64,000 nt of DNA, taken from contig NZ_LQOL01000034.1 of the NCBI RefSeq assembly GCF_002101555.1, positions 48,600-112,599 of the forward strand. Reading direction: 5' to 3'. A program made the position numbers and the translations under genes. Below, piece by piece: positions 15,788-24,327 of this stretch. The DNA is from Mycolicibacterium canariasense (GTDB lineage: Bacteria > Actinomycetota > Actinomycetes > Mycobacteriales > Mycobacteriaceae). Each line of letters begins with the position of its first letter. Position 1 is the stretch's first letter. The notes beneath the pieces are model-generated. The model saw nothing but the letters and a program-made list of their open reading frames with translations, had not been told where the DNA came from and searched no databases.

Positions 15788-18700
15788 GTGTCTGACCGTC
15801 TAGTCGTCAAGGGTGCGCGCGAACACAACCTGCGCGGCGTCGACCTTGACCTGCCCCGCGACGCGATGATCGTGTTCACCGGTCTATCGGGATCGGGGAA
15901 GTCGTCGCTGGCGTTCGACACGATCTTCGCCGAGGGGCAGCGCCGCTACGTCGAGTCGCTGTCGGCCTACGCGCGGCAGTTCCTCGGCCAGATGGACAAA
16001 CCCGATGTCGATTTCATCGAGGGCCTGTCCCCGGCGGTGTCGATCGACCAGAAGTCCACCAACCGCAACCCGCGGTCGACCGTCGGCACCATCACCGAGG
16101 TGTACGACTACCTGCGTCTGCTCTACGCCAGGGCCGGCACGCCGCACTGCCCGGTCTGCGGTGAGCGCATCGCCCGGCAGACCCCGCAGCAGATCGTCGA
16201 CCAGGTGCTCGCGATGGACGAAGGCCTGCGCTTCCAGGTGCTGGCCCCGGTGGTGCGCACCCGTAAGGGCGAGTTCGTGGACCTGTTCGACAAGCTCAAC
16301 TCGCAGGGCTACAGCCGGGTGCGGGTGGACGGTGTGGTGCACCCGCTGACCGACCCGCCCAAGCTGAAGAAGCAGGAGAAGCACGATATCGAGGTGGTCG
16401 TCGACCGCCTCACCGTGAAGGCCAGCAGCAAACAGCGGCTCACCGATTCGGTGGAGACCGCGCTGGGTCTGGCCGACGGCATCGTCGTGCTCGAATTCGT
16501 CGACCGCGACGATGACCACCCGCACCGTGAACAGCGCTTCTCCGAGAAGCTGGCCTGCCCCAACGGGCACCCGCTGGCCGTCGACGACCTGGAACCGCGG
16601 TCGTTCTCCTTCAACTCGCCCTACGGCGCCTGCCCGGAATGCACCGGCTTGGGCATCAAGAAGGAGGTCGACCCGGAGCTCGTCGTCCCGGATCCGGAGC
16701 TGACGCTGGCCGAGGGGGCGGTGGCGCCCTGGTCCATGGGGCACACGTCGGAGTACTTCACCCGGATGATGGCCGGCCTCGGTGAGGAGATGGGGTTCGA
16801 CGTCAATACACCGTGGAAGAAGCTCCCGGCCAAGGCGCGCAAGGCGATCCTGGAGGGCTCCGACCACCAGGTGCACGTCCGGTACAAGAACCGCTACGGG
16901 CGCACCCGGTCCTACTACGCCGACTTCGAGGGCGTGCTGGCCTTCCTGCAGCGGCGGATGGAGCAGACCGAGTCCGAGCAGATGAAGGAACGCTACGAGG
17001 GCTTCATGCGCGACATCCCGTGCCCGGTGTGTGCGGGCACCCGGCTCAAGCCGGAGATCCTCGCGGTCACCCTGGCCGCCGGTACCTACGGCGCCAAGTC
17101 GATCGCCGAGGTCGCCGAGCTCTCCATCGCCGACTGCGCGAACTTCCTCAACGCCTTGACCCTGGGCGCGCGTGAGCAGGCCATCGCCGGCCAGGTGCTC
17201 AAGGAGATCCAGTCCCGGCTGGGCTTCCTGCTCGACGTCGGGCTGGAGTACCTCTCGCTGTCCCGCGCGGCGGCCACCCTGTCCGGCGGCGAGGCGCAGC
17301 GCATCCGCCTGGCCACCCAGATCGGCTCCGGCCTGGTCGGCGTGCTGTACGTGCTCGACGAGCCCTCCATCGGGCTGCACCAGCGCGACAACCGCAAGCT
17401 CATCGACACCCTGGTCCGGCTGCGCAACCTGGGTAACACCCTGATCGTCGTCGAGCACGACCTGGACACCATCGCGCACGCCGACTGGGTCGTGGACATC
17501 GGTCCGGCCGCCGGTGAACACGGCGGACGCATCGTGCACAGCGGCACCTACCAGGATCTGCTGAAGAACACCGAATCGCTCACCGGCGCTTACCTTTCCG
17601 GCAAGGAGAGCATCGAGGTCCCGGCCATCCGCCGGCCGGTGGATCGCAAGCGGCAGCTCACCGTGGTCGGGGCCCGCGAGCACAACCTCAAAGAGGTCGA
17701 CGTGGCCTTCCCGCTCGGGGTGCTCACCTCGGTGACCGGCGTATCCGGGTCCGGCAAATCCACCCTGGTCAACGACATCCTGGCCACGGTGCTGGCCAAC
17801 AAGCTCAACGGGGCGCGGCAGGTGCCGGGTCGGCACACCCGGATCAACGGCATCGACCAGCTGGACAAACTGGTCCGGGTCGACCAATCGCCGATCGGTC
17901 GCACACCGCGTTCCAACCCGGCCACCTACACCGGTGTGTTCGACAAGATCCGCACGCTGTTCGCCGCGACCACCGAGGCCAAGGTGCGCGGCTACCAGCC
18001 GGGCCGGTTCTCGTTCAACGTCAAAGGTGGCCGCTGCGAAGCATGTTCGGGTGACGGCACGTTGAAGATCGAGATGAACTTCCTGCCGGATGTGTACGTG
18101 CCGTGCGAGGTGTGCCACGGCGCACGGTACAACCGGGAAACCCTGGAGGTGCACTACAAGGGCAAGACCATCTCCGAGGTGCTCGACATGCCCATCGAGG
18201 AGGCCACCGAGTTCTTCGAACCGATCTCCTCGATCCACCGTTATCTCAAGACACTGGTGGACGTCGGGCTGGGTTACGTCCGGCTGGGGCAGCCGGCGCC
18301 GACGCTGTCCGGCGGCGAGGCGCAACGCGTCAAGTTGGCCGCCGAACTGCAGAAGCGCTCGACCGGCCGCACCGTCTACATCCTCGACGAGCCGACCACC
18401 GGCCTGCATTTCGAGGACATCCGCAAGCTGCTCAGGGTGATCAACGGCCTTGTCGACAAAGGCAATACGGTCATCGTCATCGAGCACAACCTGGACGTCA
18501 TCAAGACCTCCGACTGGATCGTCGACATGGGTCCCGAGGGCGGTGCGGGCGGCGGCACCGTCGTCGCGCAGGGTACCCCGGAAGACGTGGCGGCCACCCC
18601 GGGCAGCTACACCGGGCAGTTCCTCGCCGAAATGCTGGAGCCGCCCGCGGTGGCCCCGGCACCCACCCCAGCGCGCAAGCGGCGCAAGGTCAGCGCGTAG
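15788..18700 (+). CDS. uvrA: Excinuclease ABC subunit A
   Basis: A 970-residue DNA-damage recognition ATPase of nucleotide excision repair, acting as a dimer that loads UvrB. Two ABC modules are visible: Walker [16 protein letters not shown] (~residue 31) and [11 protein letters not shown] (~655), with signatures [14 protein letters not shown] and [14 protein letters not shown]. The zinc modules are intact ([19 protein letters not shown]...[19 protein letters not shown]...CEVCHGARY). The start is a GTG at 15788, seven bases after AGGAGG. A RecA-NDp type promoter lies just upstream, so induction by DNA damage independent of LexA is expected. Confidence 0.98.
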   Translation: MSDRLVVKGAREHNLRGVDLDLPRDAMIVFTGLSGSGKSSLAFDTIFAEGQRRYVESLSAYARQFLGQMDKPDVDFIEGLSPAVSIDQKSTNRNPRSTVGTITEVYDYLRLLYARAGTPHCPVCGERIARQTPQQIVDQVLAMDEGLRFQVLAPVVRTRKGEFVDLFDKLNSQGYSRVRVDGVVHPLTDPPKLKKQEKHDIEVVVDRLTVKASSKQRLTDSVETALGLADGIVVLEFVDRDDDHPHREQRFSEKLACPNGHPLAVDDLEPRSFSFNSPYGACPECTGLGIKKEVDPELVVPDPELTLAEGAVAPWSMGHTSEYFTRMMAGLGEEMGFDVNTPWKKLPAKARKAILEGSDHQVHVRYKNRYGRTRSYYADFEGVLAFLQRRMEQTESEQMKERYEGFMRDIPCPVCAGTRLKPEILAVTLAAGTYGAKSIAEVAELSIADCANFLNALTLGAREQAIAGQVLKEIQSRLGFLLDVGLEYLSLSRAAATLSGGEAQRIRLATQIGSGLVGVLYVLDEPSIGLHQRDNRKLIDTLVRLRNLGNTLIVVEHDLDTIAHADWVVDIGPAAGEHGGRIVHSGTYQDLLKNTESLTGAYLSGKESIEVPAIRRPVDRKRQLTVVGAREHNLKEVDVAFPLGVLTSVTGVSGSGKSTLVNDILATVLANKLNGARQVPGRHTRINGIDQLDKLVRVDQSPIGRTPRSNPATYTGVFDKIRTLFAATTEAKVRGYQPGRFSFNVKGGRCEACSGDGTLKIEMNFLPDVYVPCEVCHGARYNRETLEVHYKGKTISEVLDMPIEEATEFFEPISSIHRYLKTLVDVGLGYVRLGQPAPTLSGGEAQRVKLAAELQKRSTGRTVYILDEPTTGLHFEDIRKLLRVINGLVDKGNTVIVIEHNLDVIKTSDWIVDMGPEGGAGGGTVVAQGTPEDVAATPGSYTGQFLAEMLEPPAVAPAPTPARKRRKVSA

Positions 18701-18761
18701 ATCGAGTTCAGATGGCGCTCACGGCGCCAACGTTCGAGTAGCAACCGCCGCGCGGGCCACA

Positions 18762-19931
18762 TCAACCGCTCTTGGTCAGCGGGGACGGGAACCGGGGCTT
18801 GACCTGCACCCCGTCCAGCCATTCGGTCAACTCGTCGGCCTTGTGCTGCAACCCTTTCAGGGTGTCCTTGGCGACGTCGGCGGTGAGCCGCAGCTGCACC
18901 CGGCCGTCGGCGTCGTGCACCCAGCCGCCGACCACTCGGCCGTCCGCCCAGGCGGTGGGACCGGCGTTGCCGTTGCGGTCGAACACCTGCTCACGATGCC
19001 CATCCAGATACCACTGCCGGTCGGACCAGCCCATCACCGTGACATCCAGGCCCGGCAGCAGCGCGCACCAGGGCTCGACAGGCGGTTCGGGTTCCAGGTC
19101 GTCGGGCAGCGCCACCCCCGGGGACCCGTGGAGGTCGACCTCGACGGCGCCGACGGCGGTCAGGGCTCGCCGCGTCCAGGTGAGGGTGTGGCCGAACCAC
19201 CAGGCGATGTCCGTAACCGTGGCCGGGCCGAATGCCCGCAGCCAGGTCGCCACCAACGCGGCGCTGGCCGCATCGGCGTCGGCGGTCGCGCCGGCGCCCA
19301 GCCACGCGGTGCGTGATGCCCAGCGCGGCCGGGACACCGTCCATGCGCCGGTGTTCGGGCCACGCACGATATCGCCGCGCACCGCCAGCACCGTCAACAC
19401 CCGAGGGGACACCGGAGTCGCTCCACCCCAAGACTTTCCGGGCGCCGGATCGTGGCTGCCCGCCAGCTCGGGCAGTGCCGCGCGCAACTCGGCCGCACCC
19501 GTCGGCCCACGTTCGTCCAAGTACTCGAGCACCGCGGCACATGCGGTGTCCAGCCAGGCCGCCCCGTCGGCGGCGATGCCGCCCTTCTCCACATCGGCGA
19601 TCAGCTTGCGCCGCTCGTTGGCGGCCACCCGGTCGCTGGACGCCGCCTGCACGGTGTGCAGGTCCTCGGCAGGCACCACCCACAGCGTCCGGCGCATCGC
19701 GAGGTGCTTGACCAGCGAACGGCGTTCGTAGAGGGCATCGTCCAGTTCGGCGCGGGTGAATTCGGGCACGCGCGCCCACAACGACAGATACGGCGTGGCC
19801 GGATCGGTGGCGTGCAGGCCGACCAGGGCCGCGGTGACGGTCTCCGCGGTGCCGCCCTGCGGTGCGAGGAAATGTCGCCGGGCCAGCCGGGCGCGTCGTT
19901 CCTCGACGCCGAACACCCGCTCAGGCGTCAC
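18762..19931 (-). CDS. Winged-helix DNA-binding protein of the AlkZ/YcaQ (HTH_42) family
   Basis: About 389 residues from GTG 19931. The family consists of tandem winged helices; AlkZ and YcaQ/AlkX members are DNA glycosylases that unhook interstrand crosslinks or bulky alkyl adducts. The region around residue 40 corresponds to the catalytic Q-x-Q of AlkZ but reads H40-A41-T42 (GLHATDPATPYLSLWARV), so both catalytic glutamines are replaced. The C-terminal half keeps the AWWFGHTLTWTRRAL and VVGGWVHDADGRV segments. It converges on uvrA and overlaps the upstream small gene by 11 bases. It may be a repair-linked binding protein rather than a glycosylase. Confidence 0.82.
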   Translation of the reverse strand: MTPERVFGVEERRARLARRHFLAPQGGTAETVTAALVGLHATDPATPYLSLWARVPEFTRAELDDALYERRSLVKHLAMRRTLWVVPAEDLHTVQAASSDRVAANERRKLIADVEKGGIAADGAAWLDTACAAVLEYLDERGPTGAAELRAALPELAGSHDPAPGKSWGGATPVSPRVLTVLAVRGDIVRGPNTGAWTVSRPRWASRTAWLGAGATADADAASAALVATWLRAFGPATVTDIAWWFGHTLTWTRRALTAVGAVEVDLHGSPGVALPDDLEPEPPVEPWCALLPGLDVTVMGWSDRQWYLDGHREQVFDRNGNAGPTAWADGRVVGGWVHDADGRVQLRLTADVAKDTLKGLQHKADELTEWLDGVQVKPRFPSPLTKSG

Positions 19932-20184
19932 TGGGTTCTTCCGGACGGGCGTCCGGCTGTCCCATCGATTCCCTGATCTGGCGTAGCCGCTCGGCGGCCG
20001 CCTCCTGACGCCGCTCGTACTGCTCGGCCACCGACCGGCCCTCGGGAGTCTCCTGGGCCAGCTCGGTGGCGCCGATCGCCGTGCCGAACCGGTTTTCGAT
20101 CTTCTCCCGAACGGCGTCGAAGGTGGGCACTCCGCCGGCGTCGTACTCCGGATCGGGTGGGCAAGGCTGCTGGTCATCGGCCAT
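19921..20184 (-). CDS. Small acidic conserved hypothetical protein
   Basis: 87 residues, acidic, with an apparently helical C-terminal half (VAEQYERRQEAAAERLRQIRESM). No signal peptide or recognised domain. The ATG at 20184 lies six bases after a TATCGT hexamer, supporting a leaderless start. Its 3' end overlaps the start of the AlkZ-like gene by 11 bases, so the two are probably co-expressed and translationally linked. Function unknown. Confidence 0.72.
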   Translation of the reverse strand: MADDQQPCPPDPEYDAGGVPTFDAVREKIENRFGTAIGATELAQETPEGRSVAEQYERRQEAAAERLRQIRESMGQPDARPEEPSDA

Positions 20185-20190
20185 ATCGTC

Positions 20191-20196
20191 ACGATA
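20191..20196 (-). promoter_or_regulatory. -10 hexamer of a leaderless promoter (small protein / AlkZ-like operon)
   Basis: On the minus strand TATCGT is followed by six bases and the ATG at 20184. It drives the two-gene operon that converges on uvrA. Confidence 0.6.
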
Positions 20197-20295
20197 CCCA
20201 CCGCAAAGGTTGGGATCGGTAGCAATGGCGTCCGCATGTACTTGTCCTACGCCGCGCCACTGGGGCGCAGGGCGAGACGAAGGGACTCAAGGGAA

Positions 20296-20799
20296 ATGAC
20301 GAAGAATCGCGTACTGGTCGCGGGCATCGGGATGATCGCGGCGGCCGCGGTCTTGGTCGGCTGCTCCGACGACAACTCGGCCAACTCGACCAAGGGCAGC
20401 GCACCCTCTGCCGGCAACGGCAACACCCAGGTCAGCACCGGCGGCAACACCGAGGTCAAGGTCGAGGGTCAGGACCTGGCCGGCCTGGACGTCAAGACCG
20501 TGACCTGTGTGAAGCAGGGCGGCAAGATCAACATCGCCAGCGGCGCGATCGGTGGCCAGCAGGGTCTGGGGGTCGTGATGACCGATGAGGCCACCCCGAA
20601 GGTCGAGTCGCTGGGCCTGGTGGTGGACGGCAATGCGCTGGCGGTGGCCGCCATGGGCGGTGCGAGCTCCGGTTCGGCCGATGTGAAGGTGGACGGCAAT
20701 ACCTACACCATCACCGGTGAGGCCACCGGCGCCGACCTGAAGAACCCCATGGCCGGGATGATCAGCAAGAAGTTCGAGATCAAGGTCTCCTGCAACTGA
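20296..20799 (+). CDS. Lipoprotein, LpqH/19-kDa antigen family
   Basis: 167 residues. An N-terminal signal peptide (MTKNRVLVAGIGMIAAAAVLVG) ends in a lipobox with the acylated Cys at position 23 (LVGC). A Ser/Asn/Gly-rich linker follows, then a beta-rich domain containing VTCVKQGGKINIASG and a C-terminal VSC, giving a likely disulfide. This matches the mycobacterial 19-kDa lipoprotein group, which is exported and anchored to the membrane. ATG 20296 has an AAGGGA ribosome site. A strong terminator follows the stop. No substrate is known for this family. Confidence 0.88.
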   Translation: MTKNRVLVAGIGMIAAAAVLVGCSDDNSANSTKGSAPSAGNGNTQVSTGGNTEVKVEGQDLAGLDVKTVTCVKQGGKINIASGAIGGQQGLGVVMTDEATPKVESLGLVVDGNALAVAAMGGASSGSADVKVDGNTYTITGEATGADLKNPMAGMISKKFEIKVSCN

Positions 20800-20821
20800 T
20801 CGGGTATCGACGGGATCGACC

Positions 20822-20858
20822 CCGAAGGCGGCAGGCGCACTGCGCCCGCCGCCTTCGG
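20822..20858 (+). terminator. Hairpin terminator after the lipoprotein gene
   Basis: An 11-bp perfect outer stem (CCGAAGGCGGC / GCCGCCTTCGG), one A-C mismatch, and an inner 5-bp stem (GGCGC/GCGCC) with a three-base loop. It isolates the lipoprotein from the CHAT cassette that starts 22 bases later. Confidence 0.8.
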
Positions 20859-20867
20859 CTGCCGCCT

Positions 20868-20873
20868 TATGAT
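20868..20873 (+). promoter_or_regulatory. -10 hexamer of the TPR-CHAT operon (leaderless)
   Basis: TATGAT, a perfect mycobacterial extended -10 hexamer, six bases before the ATG at 20880. The message should begin at the start codon. It sits right after the preceding terminator. Confidence 0.7.
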
Positions 20874-20879
20874 GGCGCG

Positions 20880-22499
20880 ATGTCGATACCCGACGATTTG
20901 GAGCGGGCTCGTTCGTTGGCCTTCGCCTCCGATGAAGTCGGTGCCAAAGAGCTGCTGCTGTCGTTGATGGCGCCCATCGAGGCGGCTGATCGGGACGACC
21001 TGATGCTCGAAGTTCTGGCCCAGCTCGGCGAGCTCTACCTGGTGCGGACGGCCTACGACGGGGTGACCGAGGCCGTCAAACGCGTCGATGACTGCCTGCG
21101 GATCTATCGGGAGATCCGGGCCGGCACACGACCCGATCTCGCGGCGCAGACCACCATGACCGACGCCGAGATCGACCACATGGTCGCCCGGTACACCCGG
21201 CGCGTCCAGTTTCTGCGGACCGGATTGGCCGCCGCCCACGGTGAGCACGAGGCCGCGGCCGCGGCCCTGCAGTTGCTCGTCGACGATCCAACGCCATTCG
21301 ACGACCTCACCACGGAGCATGCTTATCTGGTGACGCACGCGCGCATTCTGTGCGCGGTCGCCCTGTGTGACGATGATCTGCACGTCCAGTCAGTTCCACT
21401 GTGGGAGAAGGTGTTCGATGCCCTCGAAGGCCCGGGCGATGGCAGCGAGTTCGACGACAGCCTGCGCGTGCTGGCCGCCACCGGCTACGGCCGGTTCTGT
21501 GTCGAGACGGGCCGCCTGACCGAAGCCGAACCGTGGCTGCGCCGAGCCGGTGCCCGGGCCAAGGCGCGCGAATGGCACCTGGCCACGGCCAGAACAGAAT
21601 TGGAACGTGCCACCGCGGCGTGGGCGGCGGGAGACCGGGCCCGCGCTCAGGAGCTGGTGCACGGTGCCTACCCGGTGATCGCCGAGCACGCCCGCGCCCA
21701 CGACGTTTCGCGCAGCTGGCTGTACCTCGGTCTGATCAGCATCTCGGTGGGAGCCCTCGACGACGCCGACGAACGGTTCGGCCATGCCGAGCGGCACTGG
21801 CGCGAGGTGGAAAAGCCACTGCATATTCACCGGATCCTGTTGCAGCGCAGCTGGGTCGATATCCTTCGCGGTGACTTCGCGGCTGCCACCGACCGGACCA
21901 ACGCCGCGCGTGCACTGCTTGACGGCTGGCCCCGGCACAGCTGGCTCCAGTACGCCAGGCTCGACGATCACCTGGGCTCGATCCTGCGTGCCGAGGCACT
22001 CGCCGACCCGGCAAACGCCGATGAGAAGTTCGCTCAGGCCGCCGAACTCAAACTGCCCGCCGCACTGGCGGTCGACACGGTGCGATACGCCATCACCGAC
22101 GCCGACGCGCGGATGCGATGGGCGACCCACGTCTCGGCGCGGCTGCTGGCGGGGGCATTCGCCGTCGCCTGGGAATGGGGGAACACCACGCTGGTCAGCG
22201 AACTCATCGAATATCACTGCGCCCGAGGCGCACTCAGCGTGCCGGAGGCAACACATGCGGTGGATTGGGCGGACACCGCGACCGCTGCGGTGCCCGTCGA
22301 CGAGTCGGAGGACTATGCGCTGGTCGCGTCCGGACCCGTCTCGGTGGCCCGCGGCTCGCTGACCCGGCTGGGGGCACTGCCACCGCTGCGAATGGATCCG
22401 ACCACCGCGCCGGTTCTGGCGCGCTACCGTGAACTCGCACAACAACGTTACGGGATCACCGTCACATCCACCGACGCCGAATGGGCCACTTGGCCGTGA
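20880..22499 (+). CDS. TPR-like helical repeat protein paired with the CHAT protease
   Basis: 539 residues, almost wholly alpha-helical, with TPR-like helix pairs (e.g. ATGYGRFCVETGRLTEAEPWLRRAGARAKA ~residue 200, seen as repeating A-x-G-x-x-x-x-x-G pairs; later SVGALDDADERFGHAERHW). No membrane segment. Such scaffolds usually sense or bind partners. The C-terminus leaves the repeat array and carries EDYALVASGPVSVARG from residue 477, a motif also present in the last gene of the cassette. The leaderless start at 20880 is well supported. Its stop overlaps the CHAT gene, so the two are made in a fixed ratio. In known TPR-CHAT pairs the TPR part controls protease activity; that role here is inference. 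Confidence 0.8.
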   Translation: MSIPDDLERARSLAFASDEVGAKELLLSLMAPIEAADRDDLMLEVLAQLGELYLVRTAYDGVTEAVKRVDDCLRIYREIRAGTRPDLAAQTTMTDAEIDHMVARYTRRVQFLRTGLAAAHGEHEAAAAALQLLVDDPTPFDDLTTEHAYLVTHARILCAVALCDDDLHVQSVPLWEKVFDALEGPGDGSEFDDSLRVLAATGYGRFCVETGRLTEAEPWLRRAGARAKAREWHLATARTELERATAAWAAGDRARAQELVHGAYPVIAEHARAHDVSRSWLYLGLISISVGALDDADERFGHAERHWREVEKPLHIHRILLQRSWVDILRGDFAAATDRTNAARALLDGWPRHSWLQYARLDDHLGSILRAEALADPANADEKFAQAAELKLPAALAVDTVRYAITDADARMRWATHVSARLLAGAFAVAWEWGNTTLVSELIEYHCARGALSVPEATHAVDWADTATAAVPVDESEDYALVASGPVSVARGSLTRLGALPPLRMDPTTAPVLARYRELAQQRYGITVTSTDAEWATWP

Positions 22500-23839
22500 C
22501 CGAGCCGCTCACCCTGGTGTTGCGCTACGCCGATGTCGGTGTCGCCAGTTACGCCAGCCTGCGCATCGTCGGGCAGCCCGAACGGACCGTCACCTGGGTG
22601 GTGGCCGAGCAGGTTCTCGTTGCCGTACACGATGAACTCGGCGCGGCATTACCGGATCCCCGTCACGACGAAACGCCGCTGGAGGGATTGGCGCGCGCGC
22701 TGTCGGAGGGCGCCTTCACCACACCGTCGACCGAGCTGTCGCTGGCCTACCGTCTCGGCGCGCTGCTCATCTCCGAACAGGCATGGCAGCTGCTGACCGA
22801 ATGCGTGACGTCGCCGCGGGCCGTGCTCTTCATCGCACCGAGCGCCCGCCTGGGCCGCGTGCCATGGAGTCTGCTGGCCAAGCCGACGTCGTTCCCTGCG
22901 GCGGCCGACGTGCTGGAGAACCGCACCGAGGCCGTCACAGTCGAACTCACCGAGGGTTACCGGCTGATGGAGCTCGTCGACGTACTGATGGCGGTACCCA
23001 CGAACATCGCCGCGTCGCGCCGCGCCACCGCACCACCGGCCGGCGGTGACCCGCTGTTGATCCTCGATCCGCGGGTGCCCGGCCAGCGCCCGGACTCGAC
23101 CCTGGGTTCGGTCTTGGGGCGTCCGGCCCCGGACACCCTGTTGGCCCGCCACTATGCGGGCGTCCTGCAGCGGCAACCGGTGCTGCCACGCGTCGACACC
23201 GCCGTGGAACTGTTCCGGCGCACCGACGCCGACCGCAGCTGGCTGGCACGCATGCTCGCGCAGCGTCCGGGACGGTTGGTGTTCGTCGGACATGCCAGCG
23301 TCGCCGACGGCGATGTCGGGCATGCCGACCGGGCGGCCCTGCACTTGGCCTGCCATGCGAGCACGCCGGGTCTGGCCGAGCCGATCGGGGACCACCGACC
23401 CCTCACCGCGGCGGACCTGATGGCCGCCGACCTGGTGTTCCCGTGCCGGGTTGCCTTGCTGGCCTGTGCCTCCGGCGGCGACTACCGGTTCGACGAGGCC
23501 ACCGGCCTGGTGGCCGCGATGGTGCTGGGCGGCGCCCAGATCGTCACCGCCACGTTGTGGTCGTTGCCCACCACGGCCGGCTACCGGCGGTTCGCCGACT
23601 CAGCCGATCACGCCGATCCGATGGGCGAGGTGATCGCCGCGGTCGACACCGCCCACCAGCAGGAGTCCGTCGCGGAGGCCGGTCGCGCGGTGAACCGCTG
23701 GCAACGTGAACAGATGCGCCGCTGGCGTGACGGGGACACCTCGGCCAGTCCGGTGTACTGGGCCGCACTGGCGACCTTCGCCCTGTCTCAGGCCGGCGGC
23801 ACGCACACCGCGACCGCCGACTCGTCGCCGCGGCGATAG
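22481..23839 (+). CDS. CHAT-domain caspase-like cysteine protease
   Basis: 452 residues from ATG 22481; a GTG at 22496 that forms a GTGA overlap with the TPR stop is an equally likely start. The CHAT fold spans roughly residues 110-450: LFIAPSARLGRVPWSLL, then the catalytic His in LHLACHAS (H292) and the catalytic Cys in VALLACASGG (C329), followed by AAMVLGGAQIVTATLWSLP. The 37-residue His-Cys spacing fits clan CD proteases such as separase and the CRISPR-associated TPR-CHAT protease. The family cleaves specific partner proteins after activation. The upstream TPR gene is translationally coupled; two unknown proteins downstream are candidate partners or substrates. Its last 52 bases overlap an antiparallel gene. 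Confidence 0.88.
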   Translation: MGHLAVTEPLTLVLRYADVGVASYASLRIVGQPERTVTWVVAEQVLVAVHDELGAALPDPRHDETPLEGLARALSEGAFTTPSTELSLAYRLGALLISEQAWQLLTECVTSPRAVLFIAPSARLGRVPWSLLAKPTSFPAAADVLENRTEAVTVELTEGYRLMELVDVLMAVPTNIAASRRATAPPAGGDPLLILDPRVPGQRPDSTLGSVLGRPAPDTLLARHYAGVLQRQPVLPRVDTAVELFRRTDADRSWLARMLAQRPGRLVFVGHASVADGDVGHADRAALHLACHASTPGLAEPIGDHRPLTAADLMAADLVFPCRVALLACASGGDYRFDEATGLVAAMVLGGAQIVTATLWSLPTTAGYRRFADSADHADPMGEVIAAVDTAHQQESVAEAGRAVNRWQREQMRRWRDGDTSASPVYWAALATFALSQAGGTHTATADSSPRR

Positions 23840-24270
23840 TAGGCGTCCACGATGCTGCCCGGGCAGATCCGGTCCAGCGCCGTCACCGGGATCAGTGCGG
23901 TCTCGTGCGCCGGGAACTGACCACCCTCGGGTTTGCGCACCATCAGATCGAGCACCACCTCGCGGTGTTCTTCTCGGGTGGTGCCGGTCGGTTGTGACGC
24001 GGTCACCACGCCGCGGCTCCTGGTGCCGTGCCGGATGAGTTCCAGCTGGGCATCGGTCACCAAACCCTTGTCGAGCAGCATCCGGTCGAATGTCGCTCGC
24101 GCCGCTGTGATCTCGTCGGGCCGGATGAGTCGTTCGGCGGCCGCGGGATAGGTTTCGGCCGCCGGTTCGGTGGCGCGGCGCAGGAATGCCAGCGCCAACA
24201 GTGCGGCCCCGGTGGCGCCGGCGACGATCAGCAGCACCAGCATCATGGCTTCGAACATGCAGACCAGCAT
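23788..24270 (-). CDS. Single-pass membrane protein of the CHAT cassette
   Basis: 160 residues from ATG 24270 (ATG 24258 also possible). One N-terminal membrane helix, roughly residues 9-30 (MMLVLLIVAGATGAALLALAFL), with a positive RR directly after, so the remaining ~130 residues should face the cytosol. The soluble part has DEITAARATFDRMLLDKGLVTDAQLELIRHGT and a C-terminal beta-rich segment. No recognised domain. It is the only gene of the cassette on this strand and overlaps the CHAT 3' end by 52 bases. It may anchor the system to the membrane; antisense interplay with CHAT mRNA is possible. Function unknown. Confidence 0.72.
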   Translation of the reverse strand: MLVCMFEAMMLVLLIVAGATGAALLALAFLRRATEPAAETYPAAAERLIRPDEITAARATFDRMLLDKGLVTDAQLELIRHGTRSRGVVTASQPTGTTREEHREVVLDLMVRKPEGGQFPAHETALIPVTALDRICPGSIVDAYYRRGDESAVAVCVPPA

Positions 24271-24315
24271 CGGGGTAACCGTCGGCTACCGAACCCAAGT
24301 TTTGCCGGCGCACCC

Positions 24316-24321
24316 TATCCT
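24316..24321 (+). promoter_or_regulatory. -10 hexamer of the two-gene unknown operon (leaderless)
   Basis: TATCCT followed by exactly six bases and the ATG at 24328. The pair 24328-26741 therefore has its own promoter, separate from TPR-CHAT. Confidence 0.65.
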
Positions 24322-24327
24322 GGGTCG

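Noticed and set aside
15884..18487. 867-residue open frame on the minus strand of uvrA
   Set aside because: Third-position GC shadow of uvrA; His/Val/Gly-rich, no domain, no promoter. The same applies to long minus or plus frames over lysX, argH/argG and rplT-tsnR.
23282..23296. VFVGHAS as the catalytic His motif of the CHAT protease
   Set aside because: The canonical CHAT His lies in the LHLACHAS segment (H292), 37 residues before the Cys; the earlier GHAS is upstream of that position.
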